Source: Paragonimus skrjabini miyazakii (taxonomy: Eukaryota > Platyhelminthes > Trematoda > Plagiorchiida > Troglotrematidae). Taken from it: DNA of 64,000 nt. The translations under genes were made by a program, and so were the position numbers. Location: assembly GCA_014338405.1 (NCBI GenBank), contig JTDE01001085.1:52840-116839 (forward strand), given 5' to 3'. The notes under the pieces are model-generated. The model saw only the letters and a list, made by a program, of their open reading frames with translations. It was not told where the DNA came from and ran no database searches. Positions 9,725 to 20,550 of the stretch are shown here, one piece after another (the stretch's first letter is position 1; every line of letters starts with the position of its first letter).

Positions 9725-12700
9725 TGTTTCACCTCTCTTTTCATAAATTTGTTGTTTAAAACTCTGATAGTCATCAAGAGTATGACCATAGGTTGATTCA
9801 CCATGAATCTATTTCAATAACGTAAAATGGATTTTCTCTCTTGTTGTTCTCAACAAACAATGAGTCCCTTAGAAGTAGAAGAGGGGTTTCTAACCAAAGT
9901 GAGCAGTAACTAACAAATATTCCTATATTGTACCGCTGAACTTATGGTTAACACGCAATGACATCGAGTTATGTAACTCAATTCACTAAATTTTGGCAAG
10001 TTCAAATCTGAGGAACCATGGCCAGACGTGAACCGAAAATCCTAAATTCGAGGTATTAATACAACTTTATAAATTAACTGGTGATAATCTTTGTTCTGTC
10101 ATGTGAAGGTCTGAATCCGACCATATTTTTAGCCGATTTATAAACTTCTAATTGATAGAGCATGTGATATTCTTATCAAGTCTAAACAGCCGAGCCATGA
10201 TATAAACGCCGATTCTCGGTTCAAACTCGTTGGGGCTACCGGTGAAGTAGTGCCTTTGGAGAGGAGAGAATCAAATTAAGCAAAAACCGACGTTGATCTT
10301 CTAGATTATAGTTTCAAATTGCACAACTAGTGAGAATGTACCGTGACTGGTATATCGCAATATGCAAAGTGTTGGTTTGTACGAAATACTGAAGACACAC
10401 GTTGTCTGCAAATTAACTGACAATGAGTCTAATCCTGTTAATTCGTTCCGTTCCACATATACTGTGCAAATTTCATCAGTAAGTTTACAATCATAATCAG
10501 TCTGTTGTAACAATATATGCATTATCCGCAGCTCTGCGACATACGACGGCGTCTGTAGTTGCATTGTGGGATCGAAGAAAGAAACATTTGTAAGTAGAGC
10601 ACAACGACACCACTGCCAAACAATGTTGTCAATGATGCAGTTCACACTAACATCTCGTAGAAGTTTTCAGATTAATCGCTATGTCCTGATTTTCCCGAAT
10701 CATAGTATAAATGTCTTGTGATGACGTCATGATGGCCCAAGAGTCGAGGTTCACTTAATCCATCGCTTTTGTCGTACCTGCCCAAACGGAAACTGCCTAT
10801 TTCTCGATTTTTTTGAGTTGGCATGTCGCTACATGACTGAATGAGCGCTCCACCAGTTAAACTGGCCTACTGTCTGTCAGTCATCCTGATAACATGGGTA
10901 ACAGGAATGGACCGACTATCTGATACACGAATTGCAACATTGCACACAAGCTAGTGTGTTTAACTAACAGTGTTGAAAAATCATTCGATTCACTCATAAC
11001 TTCATGCTTATTGCTGCAATGTGCTGGAACTCAGCTGGCCCATGCACGTTGCATATTGATAGCATGGCTTCAAAACAGATGCTCTCTAAATATCCGAAGA
11101 TGAGCCACCTTTGGTGAATCAACCGGTACAAAGCGTAGCAAGTGGTTACGTTCACATAATGCTGATGAATGGAGCTAACACGTTTATGAAGCGAGGATTT
11201 ATCATTGGGGAAGTGGCAATATCACCAGCGTCCAGTTTAATATCTTTTGATTGAACATAGTTGGGTGACAAAAATGATGTTATTGCGAATATTTATGGAA
11301 GAAGTTAGTGATACGCACTTAAGGGTTCTGATAAGTCTTCGAAACGAAATCGCGTACATATGCAACAGAAGTTTGTTCACCACGGTTAGCTCTTACAGAT
11401 CACGATTGAGATTAATCAGTTTGTGGTCATAGAGAAACGATCTGACGGTTGAAGATCTTCATGTAGCCATCCAAACTGATCAGCGACAACTGAATTCATA
11501 AGATTCACAAGACGGTTACAGATTAAAAGCATACAATGTTTACGCATGTGTAATTTTGTGTAAGGCGGTGTTGGTGGTTATTAAAACGGCTTCAGTAGAA
11601 GTGGACAGAGAAAGTCAACAAGATTAGAGACACAAATTGGAAAAAGTTGCCGAAAGAGCTAGAAAGGGAAAGTGTATAGCAGAAAATAAAGCCCACTCCA
11701 ACAGTCAAATATAGTACACATCATTCGGCACTCAGTTGACGGTTACCTATAATAGAGGGAACTGTAAAATGTTATGCAGTTCACCCTATCGGAGTTATTC
11801 TAAGGGTCAAGGCCAATATGCTCGCCTCGGTTTTCTCGATGTGCGCAGACAAGCGCTTGGAAATATCTACTGACATATAAATGTCATGTTCCAGGCTGTA
11901 CACACCAGAACGCCAAATGAATGTTGTCTGATAATCAGCCGGTTCTTTTGTTGGTATGGCTTCAACGAACTAAGCCGAATATAAGGAGGTTGGCGAGGCA
12001 AGGTTGATGGTGATCAGTAGGCAATCAAGTGTGCTACCTCTGACTCGTCGACGATGCACAAAGAGGTCTCAGCAGTCGCTTGTATGTTGGGCTCTTATTA
12101 AAAGCTTACCGGCTAGGTGAACAATAACGAGAGGTTTCCTTAATGAAACTTGGTAAGCCATGTATTGAGCAATGTAGGTACCAAACCGCCTCACATAACT
12201 CTTATCGTACAGTTAAAACACTTTCTGAAGAGATCGTTTCTAAGTCCTATTGACGAACAGTGGTACTTAAACTTTCACCCCCAACACACGAAATTAGAAC
12301 AAATCGACTGTTTGGCTGACAGTCTCAGGTTATTCTGCGCTGGCCGACTGGTTTATATGATGAAGTTAGACATTACAGATCATCAGACTTTAGTTCCTTT
12401 GCATATTTAGCATGCACATATGTCAGAAGGTATTTGAAGCACAATTCACTGAACTCTCTGAACCGTCGTTTGTCGTACTGGTTGCTAGATTCCTTGACTT
12501 TAGACGTGATTGCTGTAAACAAAGTTGAAAAGTGTTGCCTGTCAGATACTACCTAACCCGAATGGTAGAAGTAAAATTCCAGTTACTGAAGATTAAATCC
12601 AAGTTTATCCTCATAATTCAACTTTCTAGTCAAACCAGTCGAGATTTAGGGAAACTCTGGGTGTTCGGCCTACCGTGCTTGTAAGTTAATCGTGGAAGAG

Positions 12701-12790
12701 ACAAACAAAAACAGCAGACAATCAGATTTAGTACTTTCAGGCCTTAAACAGAACAGATGTGACAGAATATAGTGTGCGTCTTGCTGATGC
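9725..12790. other. Non-coding stretch, no feature recognised
   Basis: This holds the presumed 3' UTR of the PLAC8 gene and then AT-rich sequence. A minus-strand open frame at 10645-10301 (114 codons) and a plus-strand one at 12150-12410 have no motif I recognise. No dispersed-repeat copy was found. Confidence 0.4.
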
Positions 12791-12853
12791 TTATTATGTA
12801 ATAATTCCTTGGTTAAGCTATAATAAGTTAAAACCAAAAGACTTATAGGATTC
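12791..12853 (+). repeat. R4 repeat fragment, copy 1
   Basis: The stretch with AATTCCTTGGTTAAGC, then AAGTTAAAACCAAAAGACTT, matches the longer copy at 30561-30668 (AATTCCTTGGTCAAGC... AGTTAAAAGTCAAAAGAGTT). It breaks off before the region that in the longer copy looks like a ribozyme core. Confidence 0.65.
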
Positions 12854-13037
12854 ACTCTGTGAATTCAGATGCCCCATAAACCCATCCAACCTATTGACAA
12901 CCTTTCCACACACTGTATGTCAATCACATCAACACGTGACATTTGATGACTGCTTAACGTGGGGCTTGAATAATGTAAATTGTTCGATTTAAATCGCTTA
13001 ATTGAAGCACTCTAAGATGATCAGCATATTACAAAGC

Positions 13038-13092
13038 ATATAACCCCTTTGGTTTTTACTCGTTGTGGCTCAAACAATGGAGTAATTAATAA
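13038..13092 (-). repeat. R4 repeat fragment, copy 2 (inverted)
   Basis: Its reverse complement contains AGCCACAACGAG followed by AAAAACCAAAGGGGTTAT, the same order as in the copy at 30561-30668. It lies about 190 bases from the oppositely oriented copy at 12791-12853, so the two form an inverted pair. Confidence 0.65.
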
Positions 13093-15700
13093 CGTACAGT
13101 GAACATTGAAAGAAGTAACAGGATGTACAAAAATAGACTCAGATTACATATCTTAAAGGCATCAAATGACAGTTTGTCAGCTCGTGATCTTACATTATTT
13201 GTCGCAATGCAACGCCGTGTGCGCAGTGAAGCAGGTTCAGTTCTGGAATGGCGCAGCCGACAAGGCACTCGAGAATCTTATGACACAAAAAAGAGTTGTG
13301 GAGAGAGGTAGTGGATTTTTTTAAGTCTCCCTGATTTTGAGGGCTATTCAAGTGTTCTTGAGTAATGGGTTCTAATTCAGCTAATCATAGTTCAGAAGCG
13401 CTTTCCGACATTTCACTACGAGTTGGAGACTTTGCCGCTTGATAATTTTGCCATCTGAGCGTTGTCTTTCAAGAAACTAAATATTCTCACGACTGTTCTC
13501 GGTTACTTGGCTTCGATCTTACGGTTTTGAAGTAACTTCACTGATATTTATCTAGTTGTCTAAAACTTTCCTGATGATCATCGGTTTCTCAAACGTGACT
13601 GACGTGATGTTTTCTGGAGCTTTCCAAATCCAACCCAAGGAGCTATTCTGTTTCCTAAAAGACTGACTGGCTCATCATAAAATCTAGAAGCTAACTGGTG
13701 AATTGTGTCACAATTGTATCGGTCATACACAGGGTCCGTGAGTTTTTCCTGCTGGAGTAACCCTGTTGAGTTTGGACAAGACATTCTTATCCGATAGAAT
13801 CAGTAACACATATGTGCACCTACGGCACCACAATAATCTGGCATGGACAATGGACCTGAATGGCAGTCAGGTAGATCAGCACTTTTCGTTCGCCACCAAA
13901 ATTTTGCCTACCAGCCGCACTTATTTGCATACTACTTATAAAAAACAAGGGAGTACGTTGTGAGAGCGAAGACAAATAACCCACTGTGTTTGAGAAGACA
14001 TGTTTGTGGCACATTCATAGCATTTGCACATAAATAATCCTAAAGGAAGCATTCCTAATAAGCATAAAAGCATAAAAGCGAAGTAGTTTCACGTCAAAAA
14101 ATATTATCTCACTGGCTTCATCCATACTTAGTTGTATGTAGTAGTGTGTCAAACCACGGTATCACTTTTAAGGTCAGACCGTAATGTAGATCATGAAGCG
14201 GATCACGGCATAATTTTGGTCCCTACTTCGCAGTGTTCCGTTATGGAAAGTTGTAATGGATAATTCTCAGTTTCCTTATTGAAGAACCGTCCTTGCTGTA
14301 GTTTGCCCCGCGAGTCTCAGCACGGAAGCATAGAAAGACAAACCCACAGTAGACTCACTCACGGAAAACCATCAGTAGACGAAATGATCAGATGGGAGGA
14401 GACACGGTTGACTTGGTCCAAACTTGAATTGGCCCTCACCAGCACGGTGCGTTTTGTAGTTTGTTGCTTCGCAGTAGAAGTTGCAGGTCACAAAATTCGA
14501 TCAAGGGTGTCATAAGTCTGTCTTTCGAAATACCTACGCTTACGAAGAGATGAATGCATTAGTGGTTTTCCTTTCAGAAAAGCAATTAACGTATTCTAGT
14601 TGAAACGTTTGCCTACGTTTTGATGATATCACAATTATGCCCTATGGTAGTCGTCTGATCAGGCTATTGGAACACTGTACCATTCTTTTCTCAGAATCAC
14701 CGCTGGCATACTCGGTAATCTGAACGACCGACTGTCGTCTATCGCCACTGACAGCCGGTTCCATAAGTGACCAGTAAGGTGGGAATCTGGTAACAGTGGT
14801 GGTCGGGGATGTCGTCCTGAACACAAACATCACAAAATGACTAGGACGAGTCTGCGGGTTTGATAATATATAAAAAGATGCATTCTTTCATTACCGATGT
14901 AACTTGTTTTTTTAAGGCTAAAGGATTCGTCTGTACACCGGAACCACAAAACAGATAGAGCAATTCGTTCCTACTTTCTCACTTGGTTGCAACACAGACG
15001 TGAATCAAGCCATTACGGTGATTTCCAACTACGTCATCTACAACTAGGTATCAGTGGTAAAAACGTCGGTTAACAAGTTCCGTCAACCGTATCCAACTCA
15101 ACACTTTGCCAGATAAATCAAACGGTTGCCTATTTCGAAATGAGTTGTTGAGGACAGTAGGTTGGTTGGGGTGAATACCTTCATTCTCTGATACGAACAT
15201 AAGCTGAACTTTGACAAGCAGTGTCCAACACGGATATTAAAATGAATCTGTAGTGTTTCATTGTTATAGCTCACCATCTGACATCTTGAACATCTCCGGT
15301 TCTGAGTATTCTACTCTTCAGATATCCATTTAAAGCACTCAGTCCATCGGCTAGTTAAACATGTCAACGTGGTTATACGTTCGGACATCTCATAGTTAAC
15401 CAAACCTGCACCACACAATGCACTAGTTCGCCAAATTATTTTCTTCTGTACATTCGGTATGCTACTGTGATTGCATGAGTGACCCGGTAACTGACATGCA
15501 GTCGCATGTTTGACTGATTCAAACTGAACATCACACGTGACTCTGCAATCACATCCCCTTTCACATAAAGCATAACGCAAGTTTCGCATTATTGGAACTA
15601 GTAGTGTTTCGACCGGTCATCGTTACCGATGAGGTTACAAATGCGCCTATCTGTCAGTTAAAGATAAATAGTACTGGTGAGTAGTATGGCAGGCTGGATG
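13093..15700. other. Mostly non-coding; a few unassigned open frames
   Basis: The locally GC-richer block 13099-13311 is open on both strands (plus: LKASNDSLSARDLTLFVAMQ) and ends near a GAG|GTAGTG donor-like site. The block 14833-14640 on the minus strand is open after a good acceptor-like TTTGTGTTCAG near 14813. The minus-strand frame 15589-15311 is Cys-rich (CERGCDCRVTCD). None matches a family I know. A CATAAAAG doublet sits near 14062. Confidence 0.35.
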
Positions 15701-15947
15701 ACTTAGAAGAGACTAAAATGTGAAAAATCTGAACCTCGACTGGATTCGAACCAGTGGCAGAAACAACATACCCAGACGTGAAAAGTGCTCTACTAGCTGA
15801 GCTACGAAGCCATGCCGGAAGCTCAAAAATTTCACACCGGAACCTAGTTACTCACCTAATCAACTGTGTCATATGATCCAGTAGACATTGTCCAAGCAAG
15901 ATTTCTCGATCAGTTCACGCTAGAATCCACCAGCGCCACTGATGAGT
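15701..15947 (-). repeat. R1 left arm, tRNA-derived SINE-like unit
   Basis: On the minus strand there is an A-box-like TAGCTCAGCTAGTAGAGC (15804-15787). It is followed 34 bases later by a perfect B-box GGTTCGAATCC (15752-15742) with a flanking CTGG/CCAG stem. These are the internal RNA polymerase III promoter boxes of tRNA genes. The anticodon-arm region does not fold as a tRNA and the acceptor stem is absent, so this is a tRNA-derived repeat and not a tRNA gene. Confidence 0.75.
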
Positions 15948-15970
15948 AACTTGTTAGTAATAAAATATCG

Positions 15971-16235
15971 ATGCTCATCAATGGCTTTGATGGATTCCGA
16001 CGTGAACTATTCGGGAAATCTTGCTTGGGCAATCAATCTGCTGGGCCATATGATGAATTCCATATAACAAAGATGATTGGGTGAGTTAGTGGGTGCAGGT
16101 GTGAACTTTCTGAACATTCGGCGTGGCTTCGTTGCCTAGCTGGTACAGCATTTTCCCTCTTTGGACATGTTGTTTCTGTCGCTGATTCGAATCTAGCCGA
16201 AGTTCAGAATTGTCATAATTGAGTTTCTTCTAAGT
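15971..16235 (+). repeat. R1 right arm, tRNA-derived SINE-like unit
   Basis: On the plus strand the A-box-like TTGCCTAGCTGGTACAGC (16132-16149) is more decayed than in the left arm. The B-box TGATTCGAATC (16183-16193) has changes against GGTTCGAATCC at its edge. The tail AGTTCAGAATTG...TTTCTTCTAAG matches the reverse complement of the left arm's outer end. Confidence 0.72.
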
Positions 16236-16771
16236 TAAAGATAGAGTTCACAAAACATATTTGTAATCGGTTTTGCTCAACAGATCAGGGATCTGTCCAT
16301 TCGTGCGGAAGATGCATCTAGACATCCAGTGCTCGACTACCGTTGTCTACGCCAGCTAGACTATATCGAATGGCCTGACTGTTTAAACCCCGACAGTCCG
16401 TCGATTCGTAATTAGAAAATGTCCAAGTTTGGGACCGATAACCGAAGTAATGAACATGCAATCTTCGCTGGTTATTTCGCTTACTCCTTAGGCGGACAAG
16501 GCGTCTGACACACGCTGTATTGTTCACTGTGGCTGCTAACGGCTGGAGAAGCCACAAGGCAATCATGCGAGCAAGACTGCTAAATGGTGTATAACTAGTC
16601 TGGGAGTCTCAGACAATTACCAGCACTGGTTATAAACATTATCGGGCATGGTAATATGATGCCCGCAAGTGGCAACAGTTGACGTTTCCTTTTATTCTCT
16701 TTCATGAACCTCTAATAATTTGTTTCTTTTTGTTGTTTTCTTTATTCTTCTCCCTCTTATTTCTCATGTAG
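16236..16771. other. Spacer ending in a long polypyrimidine tract
   Basis: No gene was recognised. The stretch from about 16685 to 16771 becomes almost entirely pyrimidine (TTTCTTTTTGTTGTTTTC, then CTTCTCCCTCTTATTTCTC) and ends ATGTAG, a classic 3' splice-site shape. Confidence 0.45.
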
Positions 16772-16902
16772 GTGTTTACACAGTTATGACTACTATCAGA
16801 ATCAACAGTAACCTGAGCTGTAACAGTCGCGAGCACTTTTCAGAGTCGAAAATTTGGATGATATTGCAGCTCATCAGCAATGCACAACTTTGCCGTAATC
16901 AA
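16772..16902 (+). CDS. Candidate internal exon, unknown protein
   Basis: This is the segment right after the strongest acceptor-like tract in the window (about 80 bases of pyrimidine ending CATGTAG). Of its three frames only one is open; it reads MTTIRINSNLSCNSREHF, then SESKIWMILQLISNAQ. The end is uncertain: CAA|GTGATG near 16903 is a fair donor, and the frame stays open to 16944. It lies about 2.2 kb before another + strand exon candidate at 19090-19168, so both could belong to one gene. I do not recognise the protein. Confidence 0.38.
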
Positions 16903-16954
16903 GTGATGAACTTCTCACGTGTTTTCATGAGTCAACCGCGTTAACTGATGTAAC

Positions 16955-17045
16955 ATTGACCTCACACAAAACACACAAATCACTTACGCTCGTGAGTAGG
17001 GCTCAAATTGACCACCGCAAGGATACAACACGGCAGCTGCCCTGT
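16955..17045 (-). repeat. R3 repeat fragment
   Basis: CACTTACGCTCGTGAGTA followed by a GACCACCGC block and GCAGCTGCCCTGTTAGCT corresponds to CACTTTCGCTCGTGAGTA, GACCGCCTC and GTTGCTGTCTGTTAACT in the copy at 50297-50645, in the same (minus) orientation. Only the middle of the repeat is left. Confidence 0.6.
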
Positions 17046-18600
17046 TAGCTAAAACCGATCACCATCATTGAGATTTTTCAGTAAAGTTGCACTATAGACG
17101 AGACTTTTAAAGAGCAAAAATTGGGTAGGATACTTCCGTTCGAAATGATCAGACTAGAAATTTTGGCTTAATACCAAGGTCGCAACCTAATGTGAGCTTT
17201 GTTCACGTTATATGTTAGCATTTAACTCAAACTAAAGCCACAGGCCACTTTTATGAGTTGCAAGCATAAACCGTTTGGACTTGGTTGAAAAAAATAGTTT
17301 TAACATAGAACCTACGTTACACGACTCAAGAAAATGCACAATCTCGCACAATCATTCAATGAACCAACGAAGACACTTCCAGATTAGTAGGCATGATGGA
17401 GCAATGAATTTCAATTTATGATGAACGGTGTTTACAAATAATTTGAACGAACTTTACCCAACGTAGCAATACTGAATCGCTTAAAAGTGTAATTCAGCCA
17501 GTTTGAAGGATGATTAGACCCCTGCTTTTTGTTGGAATACTTCCGAGACTTTAGGAGGCTGAATGAGTTACACGATAGGTGTTAACAGTTACTGTTGAAT
17601 CAGATAATCGATACTAGTGTTTTCTGATTGGGCCAAATATAGAGCAACTTGGCGACTTAAATGCGTAGTAATCAGGCGAATTACTGTACCTACAGCCCTT
17701 GGATGAGGACTTCTCAGGTTCGAGCTAAAGAAACGGTTAGATTAGGTATATCTGTCCGAGTAACGAATTCATTCAGCGGCAAAGCAGAAGAACAAGAATT
17801 TTATCTGAATGAATAAAGCACTAAGTTCAAGAATGATGGAGAACTGAAGCATGTGTTTAACACCTGAGAGAGAGCATTTTTTATAGCTTCAACAGTATAG
17901 GAGATATCCTCCAACATTGGGAGACCAAACAGTTGTCGTAATTTCCTTCACCATCATCTCGTTTTACGAAGCGGAAAGTTTGTATAGTAAATAACATATT
18001 AATAGAAAAATGAAATTAGCTAGATACTACTACTCGTGGTGATTTGAAACTGTTGTGGTCTGTGTTGACCTGAGTTGTTTTCGTTCAACCGTATACCATT
18101 GGATTCCGGAGTCGAAAGAGCACATTATAATAAATATCACTAAGTTACTGAAGCGGAATACTGGTAAACTGTGTATTACTGTGATATTTGTCCCTTATAA
18201 TTGAGAAACAAAAAATGACATAGTGAACTGGCGCAAATAAGTTGACCACGCGGCGCAACACCTATCACTATTTCAAAAATTTAAACAGTGTATTTGATCC
18301 AGATATCCAGAATTCTTCGTGACTTGAACAGTAAGAAAGAATCTCTTCAAGATACTTCACTTCAGTTATCCTATATGGACAAATCAATCGGCAGCATCCG
18401 CTCTGTATAAATCGATCGGTTAGACTCAAAACATACTTCAAACTTCATCTTTTACACAGTTCGAGTAGGCCGTTCTACCGGAAGTATCCTCCTAAAGAGG
18501 CCATAAACTAAAAATGTTGGGCACCGTTGGGTTAAAAATGTATGATTATTAGTCGCGTTAATTTAATTCACAAGATGCTGATCGTTGTTACTAAGATGTA
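17046..18600. other. Non-coding stretch, nothing recognised
   Basis: AT-rich sequence. I found no domain, repeat copy or convincing exon; if the + strand exon candidates at 16772 and 19090 belong together, this is intron. Confidence 0.4.
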
Positions 18601-18853
18601 ACCTAACAAGTGACCTGCGGATATATTCCAAACATTTACATTGTCATCCGAAGACCCTAAAGCAGCATTCCAACTTGTAACTATCAATTTATAACTGCAT
18701 ACGGAACCATTCTTTTTTTCACGCAAATTCTCTGTAATCTGGTTATTGCTTCCAACTTGATTCATTTCCCATATTCCATTTAGACGGTTTATCCAACAGG
18801 AAAAATAATATGGCACGTAAGATTTGTAGAGTTTACTTCCAGTCATGACACAC
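18601..18853 (-). CDS. Possible exon with WD40-like segment
   Basis: A minus-strand frame, open from 18891, passes an acceptor-like TTTCATTTCTACAATACAG (ending near 18853). It then contains VTSWNAALGSSDDNVNVWN followed by ISAGHLLG. The order G-S-x-D-D-x-x-V-x-V-W-x-x-x-x-G-x-x-L-L is the core of a WD40 repeat strand. Possible donors are GCAG|GTCACT or TTAG|GTTACA, neither a good consensus. No neighbouring repeat blades were found, and the N-terminal half has no WD pattern. Chance resemblance is possible. Confidence 0.28.
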
Positions 18854-19089
18854 TGTATTGTAGAAATGAAATGGGTGGGGGGTGTTGCCATTTTTCTTCT
18901 AACAAGTTACGGACAATCACCTAGCATGATGTTAACGGCAATTTTTAGAATACGCAACTGGTGACATTAATGAATAGTGTCTGATGAAACTCGATCACAT
19001 TGACTCGTTGGATCTATTAACTGTGTCTCGGTGCTCATGGTTGTTGTTCAAGTGGTGTTGATTCACACAATCTCAACTTTCACTCAAAG

Positions 19090-19168
19090 ACAACATGTAA
19101 TCGTAGAAACAGCCAGAGCAATTGACACCGTAAAAGAGGCCATCGAGATACATGAACCCACTTCACAG
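19090..19168 (+). CDS. Candidate internal exon with perfect donor
   Basis: The segment reads RQHVIVETARAIDTVKE then AIEIHEPTSQ, an amphipathic helix-like stretch that looks like real protein. It ends exactly at a perfect 5' splice site, CACAG|GTAAGTG (donor GT at 19169-19170), in phase 0. A plausible acceptor is CTTTCACTCAAAG at 19076-19089. The frame stays open across the donor to 19243, so openness alone does not prove the end. I do not recognise the family. It is on the same strand as the candidate at 16772-16902. Confidence 0.42.
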
Positions 19169-20183
19169 GTAAGTGCCTGGCACGACTCACTTCAGTCGGT
19201 CCACTTCCCCAGTCTTTCACCAAGAGGAAGTGTTGAGGCTTAGTAGCATTGGACGGCAAACACCACAAGTTTGACAGTGAAACGATGATCCGTTAAAAAA
19301 CTCAGCTAAAGGCGTGGCTAGACTGTGAGTTGCCGCGCGTAGTTTGTCAAATTCAAGAGGGGGATGTGAAGGCGATGACATTAGTGGATGCGGGTTGAAT
19401 GATTGACAGGGTTACCAAGGCGTGTCGAAGTTAGAGAGAAATGCGTGAAACTTTTTCTTGTCTTGTGCTGTTTTTGCGATAATTGCCGTTTACTGTTTGT
19501 TGCTACTGTACGACTGTAGGCACGGTAACAATTGCAGTTACCTTGCTGTCTGTTTCTGATTTCAGGAAGAGTTAAACACAGGTGGTTTGGCGAACGATTT
19601 GTCTTAATATCAAACGCACACTGACAAGATGACCAATACAAATAGTGGGTTGCTCCTGATTACATATGCATAACGTTAAATTTAAAGTGGTCTGAGCATT
19701 CAATGTAAAATAAGTTTCGGTTGATCATTTGGCAGTTAAATCGGACTAGACATAACCAGAGTAGAATCACTGTCCCACATCAACGAAATGTTCAACCGAG
19801 TAGATTCAATCAAATCTTTTCAATAGCTTTTGCTAGGCACCTTGACTATTTTGTGCATGATAAAATGAGCTTTATGTAACAAATGATGAGTATTTATAAA
19901 TGTTCTACCTACCGGCTCGTCTCTCGTTTCCAATGTTGTTTAAATGAATTCATTTTGAGAATGTAACTCTCTGTCCTGAAGATGGAAAAAAAGTAGACTG
20001 TTTGCTCATTGTTAAATGTTTCATGCACTTCAATATAAATAACCAGAATTGAAATTTAATCAGCTTAACAGGTACAACCACAATGCACTTGCATTATCCT
20101 TTACACCAGAAAGATTACTCAACTTAGCTGTTGTAACGTTCTGGTGATGTATACGGATTTTTAATGAGATTTTCTGAGGGGTG
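19169..20183. other. Non-coding stretch, nothing recognised
   Basis: No repeat copy or domain was seen. The open frame on the minus strand at 19641-19381 has no recognisable motif. Confidence 0.4.
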
Positions 20184-20550
20184 AATGGTCGCCTGACAGG
20201 TGTGATGAGATCGGAGACTTCCACCTGTCTAGGAAGTCCTAATCGCGGGGTTATCGACGGGAGTTAACAGACAGTAACTGTCTCCTATCAGGACGATCGG
20301 GCAACCTGATCATTAATCACAAGCGAAAGTGGTTGAGCGTTCACATGTGCTAATTCGGTCTTGCCTAATGTGAGGTCAATTGCGTATTAGTCAACACGGT
20401 TGCCTCATGATAGCGTAGCCGGAGTTCTGGCTCCGGCAGTGGCGATGATATACACTACTGACGAGCTCTAATGAGGGCAAAACTCGAGTCTGGTGCTTCT
20501 TTTCGAAAGGAGCCGACTGGAAAGTCTATAGGAATCAGACAGTTTTGATC
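20184..20550 (+). repeat. R3 dispersed repeat, longest + copy
   Basis: This is nearly full-length against the minus-strand copy at 50297-50645. Shared blocks in order are GAGATCGG-GACTTCCACC, CCTAATC-CGG-GTTATC, GAGTTAACAGACAG-AACTGT, CGAAAGTGGT-GAGCGTTCA, the tRNA-like middle, ACACTACTGACGAGCTCTA, AACTCGAGTCT and GCCGACTGGAAAGTCTA. The middle has an A-box-like TTGCGTATTAGTC (near 20380). It also has a perfect stem-loop CCGGAG-TTCTGG-CTCCGG (20419-20436) shaped like a tRNA T-arm. The layout is leader (~190 bases), tRNA-like middle, tail. No open frame of note; likely a non-autonomous, RNA polymerase III-type repeat. Confidence 0.78.

Larger units (their letters stand above)
15701..16235. repeat. 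R1 foldback element: inverted pair of tRNA-like units
   Basis: Two arms, 15701-15947 and 15971-16235, are reverse complements of each other along their whole length with scattered mismatches and small gaps. They are separated by about 23 bases (centre TAACTTGTTAGTAATAAA). Each arm consists of an inner leader of about 120 bases, then a tRNA-like module, then a tail ending CTTAGAAGA/TCTTCTAAG. Examples of matching blocks are CAAGCAAGATTTC (left) with GAAATCTTGCTTG (right), and AGTTCACG near 15912 with CGTGAACT near 16001. The arms point away from each other, so the tRNA-like promoters would fire divergently. A transcript through it could form a very long hairpin. Solo arms occur at 36376-36550 and 40707-40773. 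Confidence 0.85.

Noticed and set aside
15721..15835. An intact tRNA gene on the minus strand
   Set aside because: A- and B-boxes are present but there is no acceptor stem or anticodon arm, and the sequence is part of the R1 repeat.
15936..15960. CTGATGAG in the loop of the R1 foldback as a ribozyme core
   Set aside because: The GAAA strand is missing and the opposite arm reads TTGATGAG, so it is simply repeat sequence.
18970..19005. CTGATGAAACTC near 18980 as a hammerhead core
   Set aside because: No helix II and no GAAA partner strand follow at the right distance.
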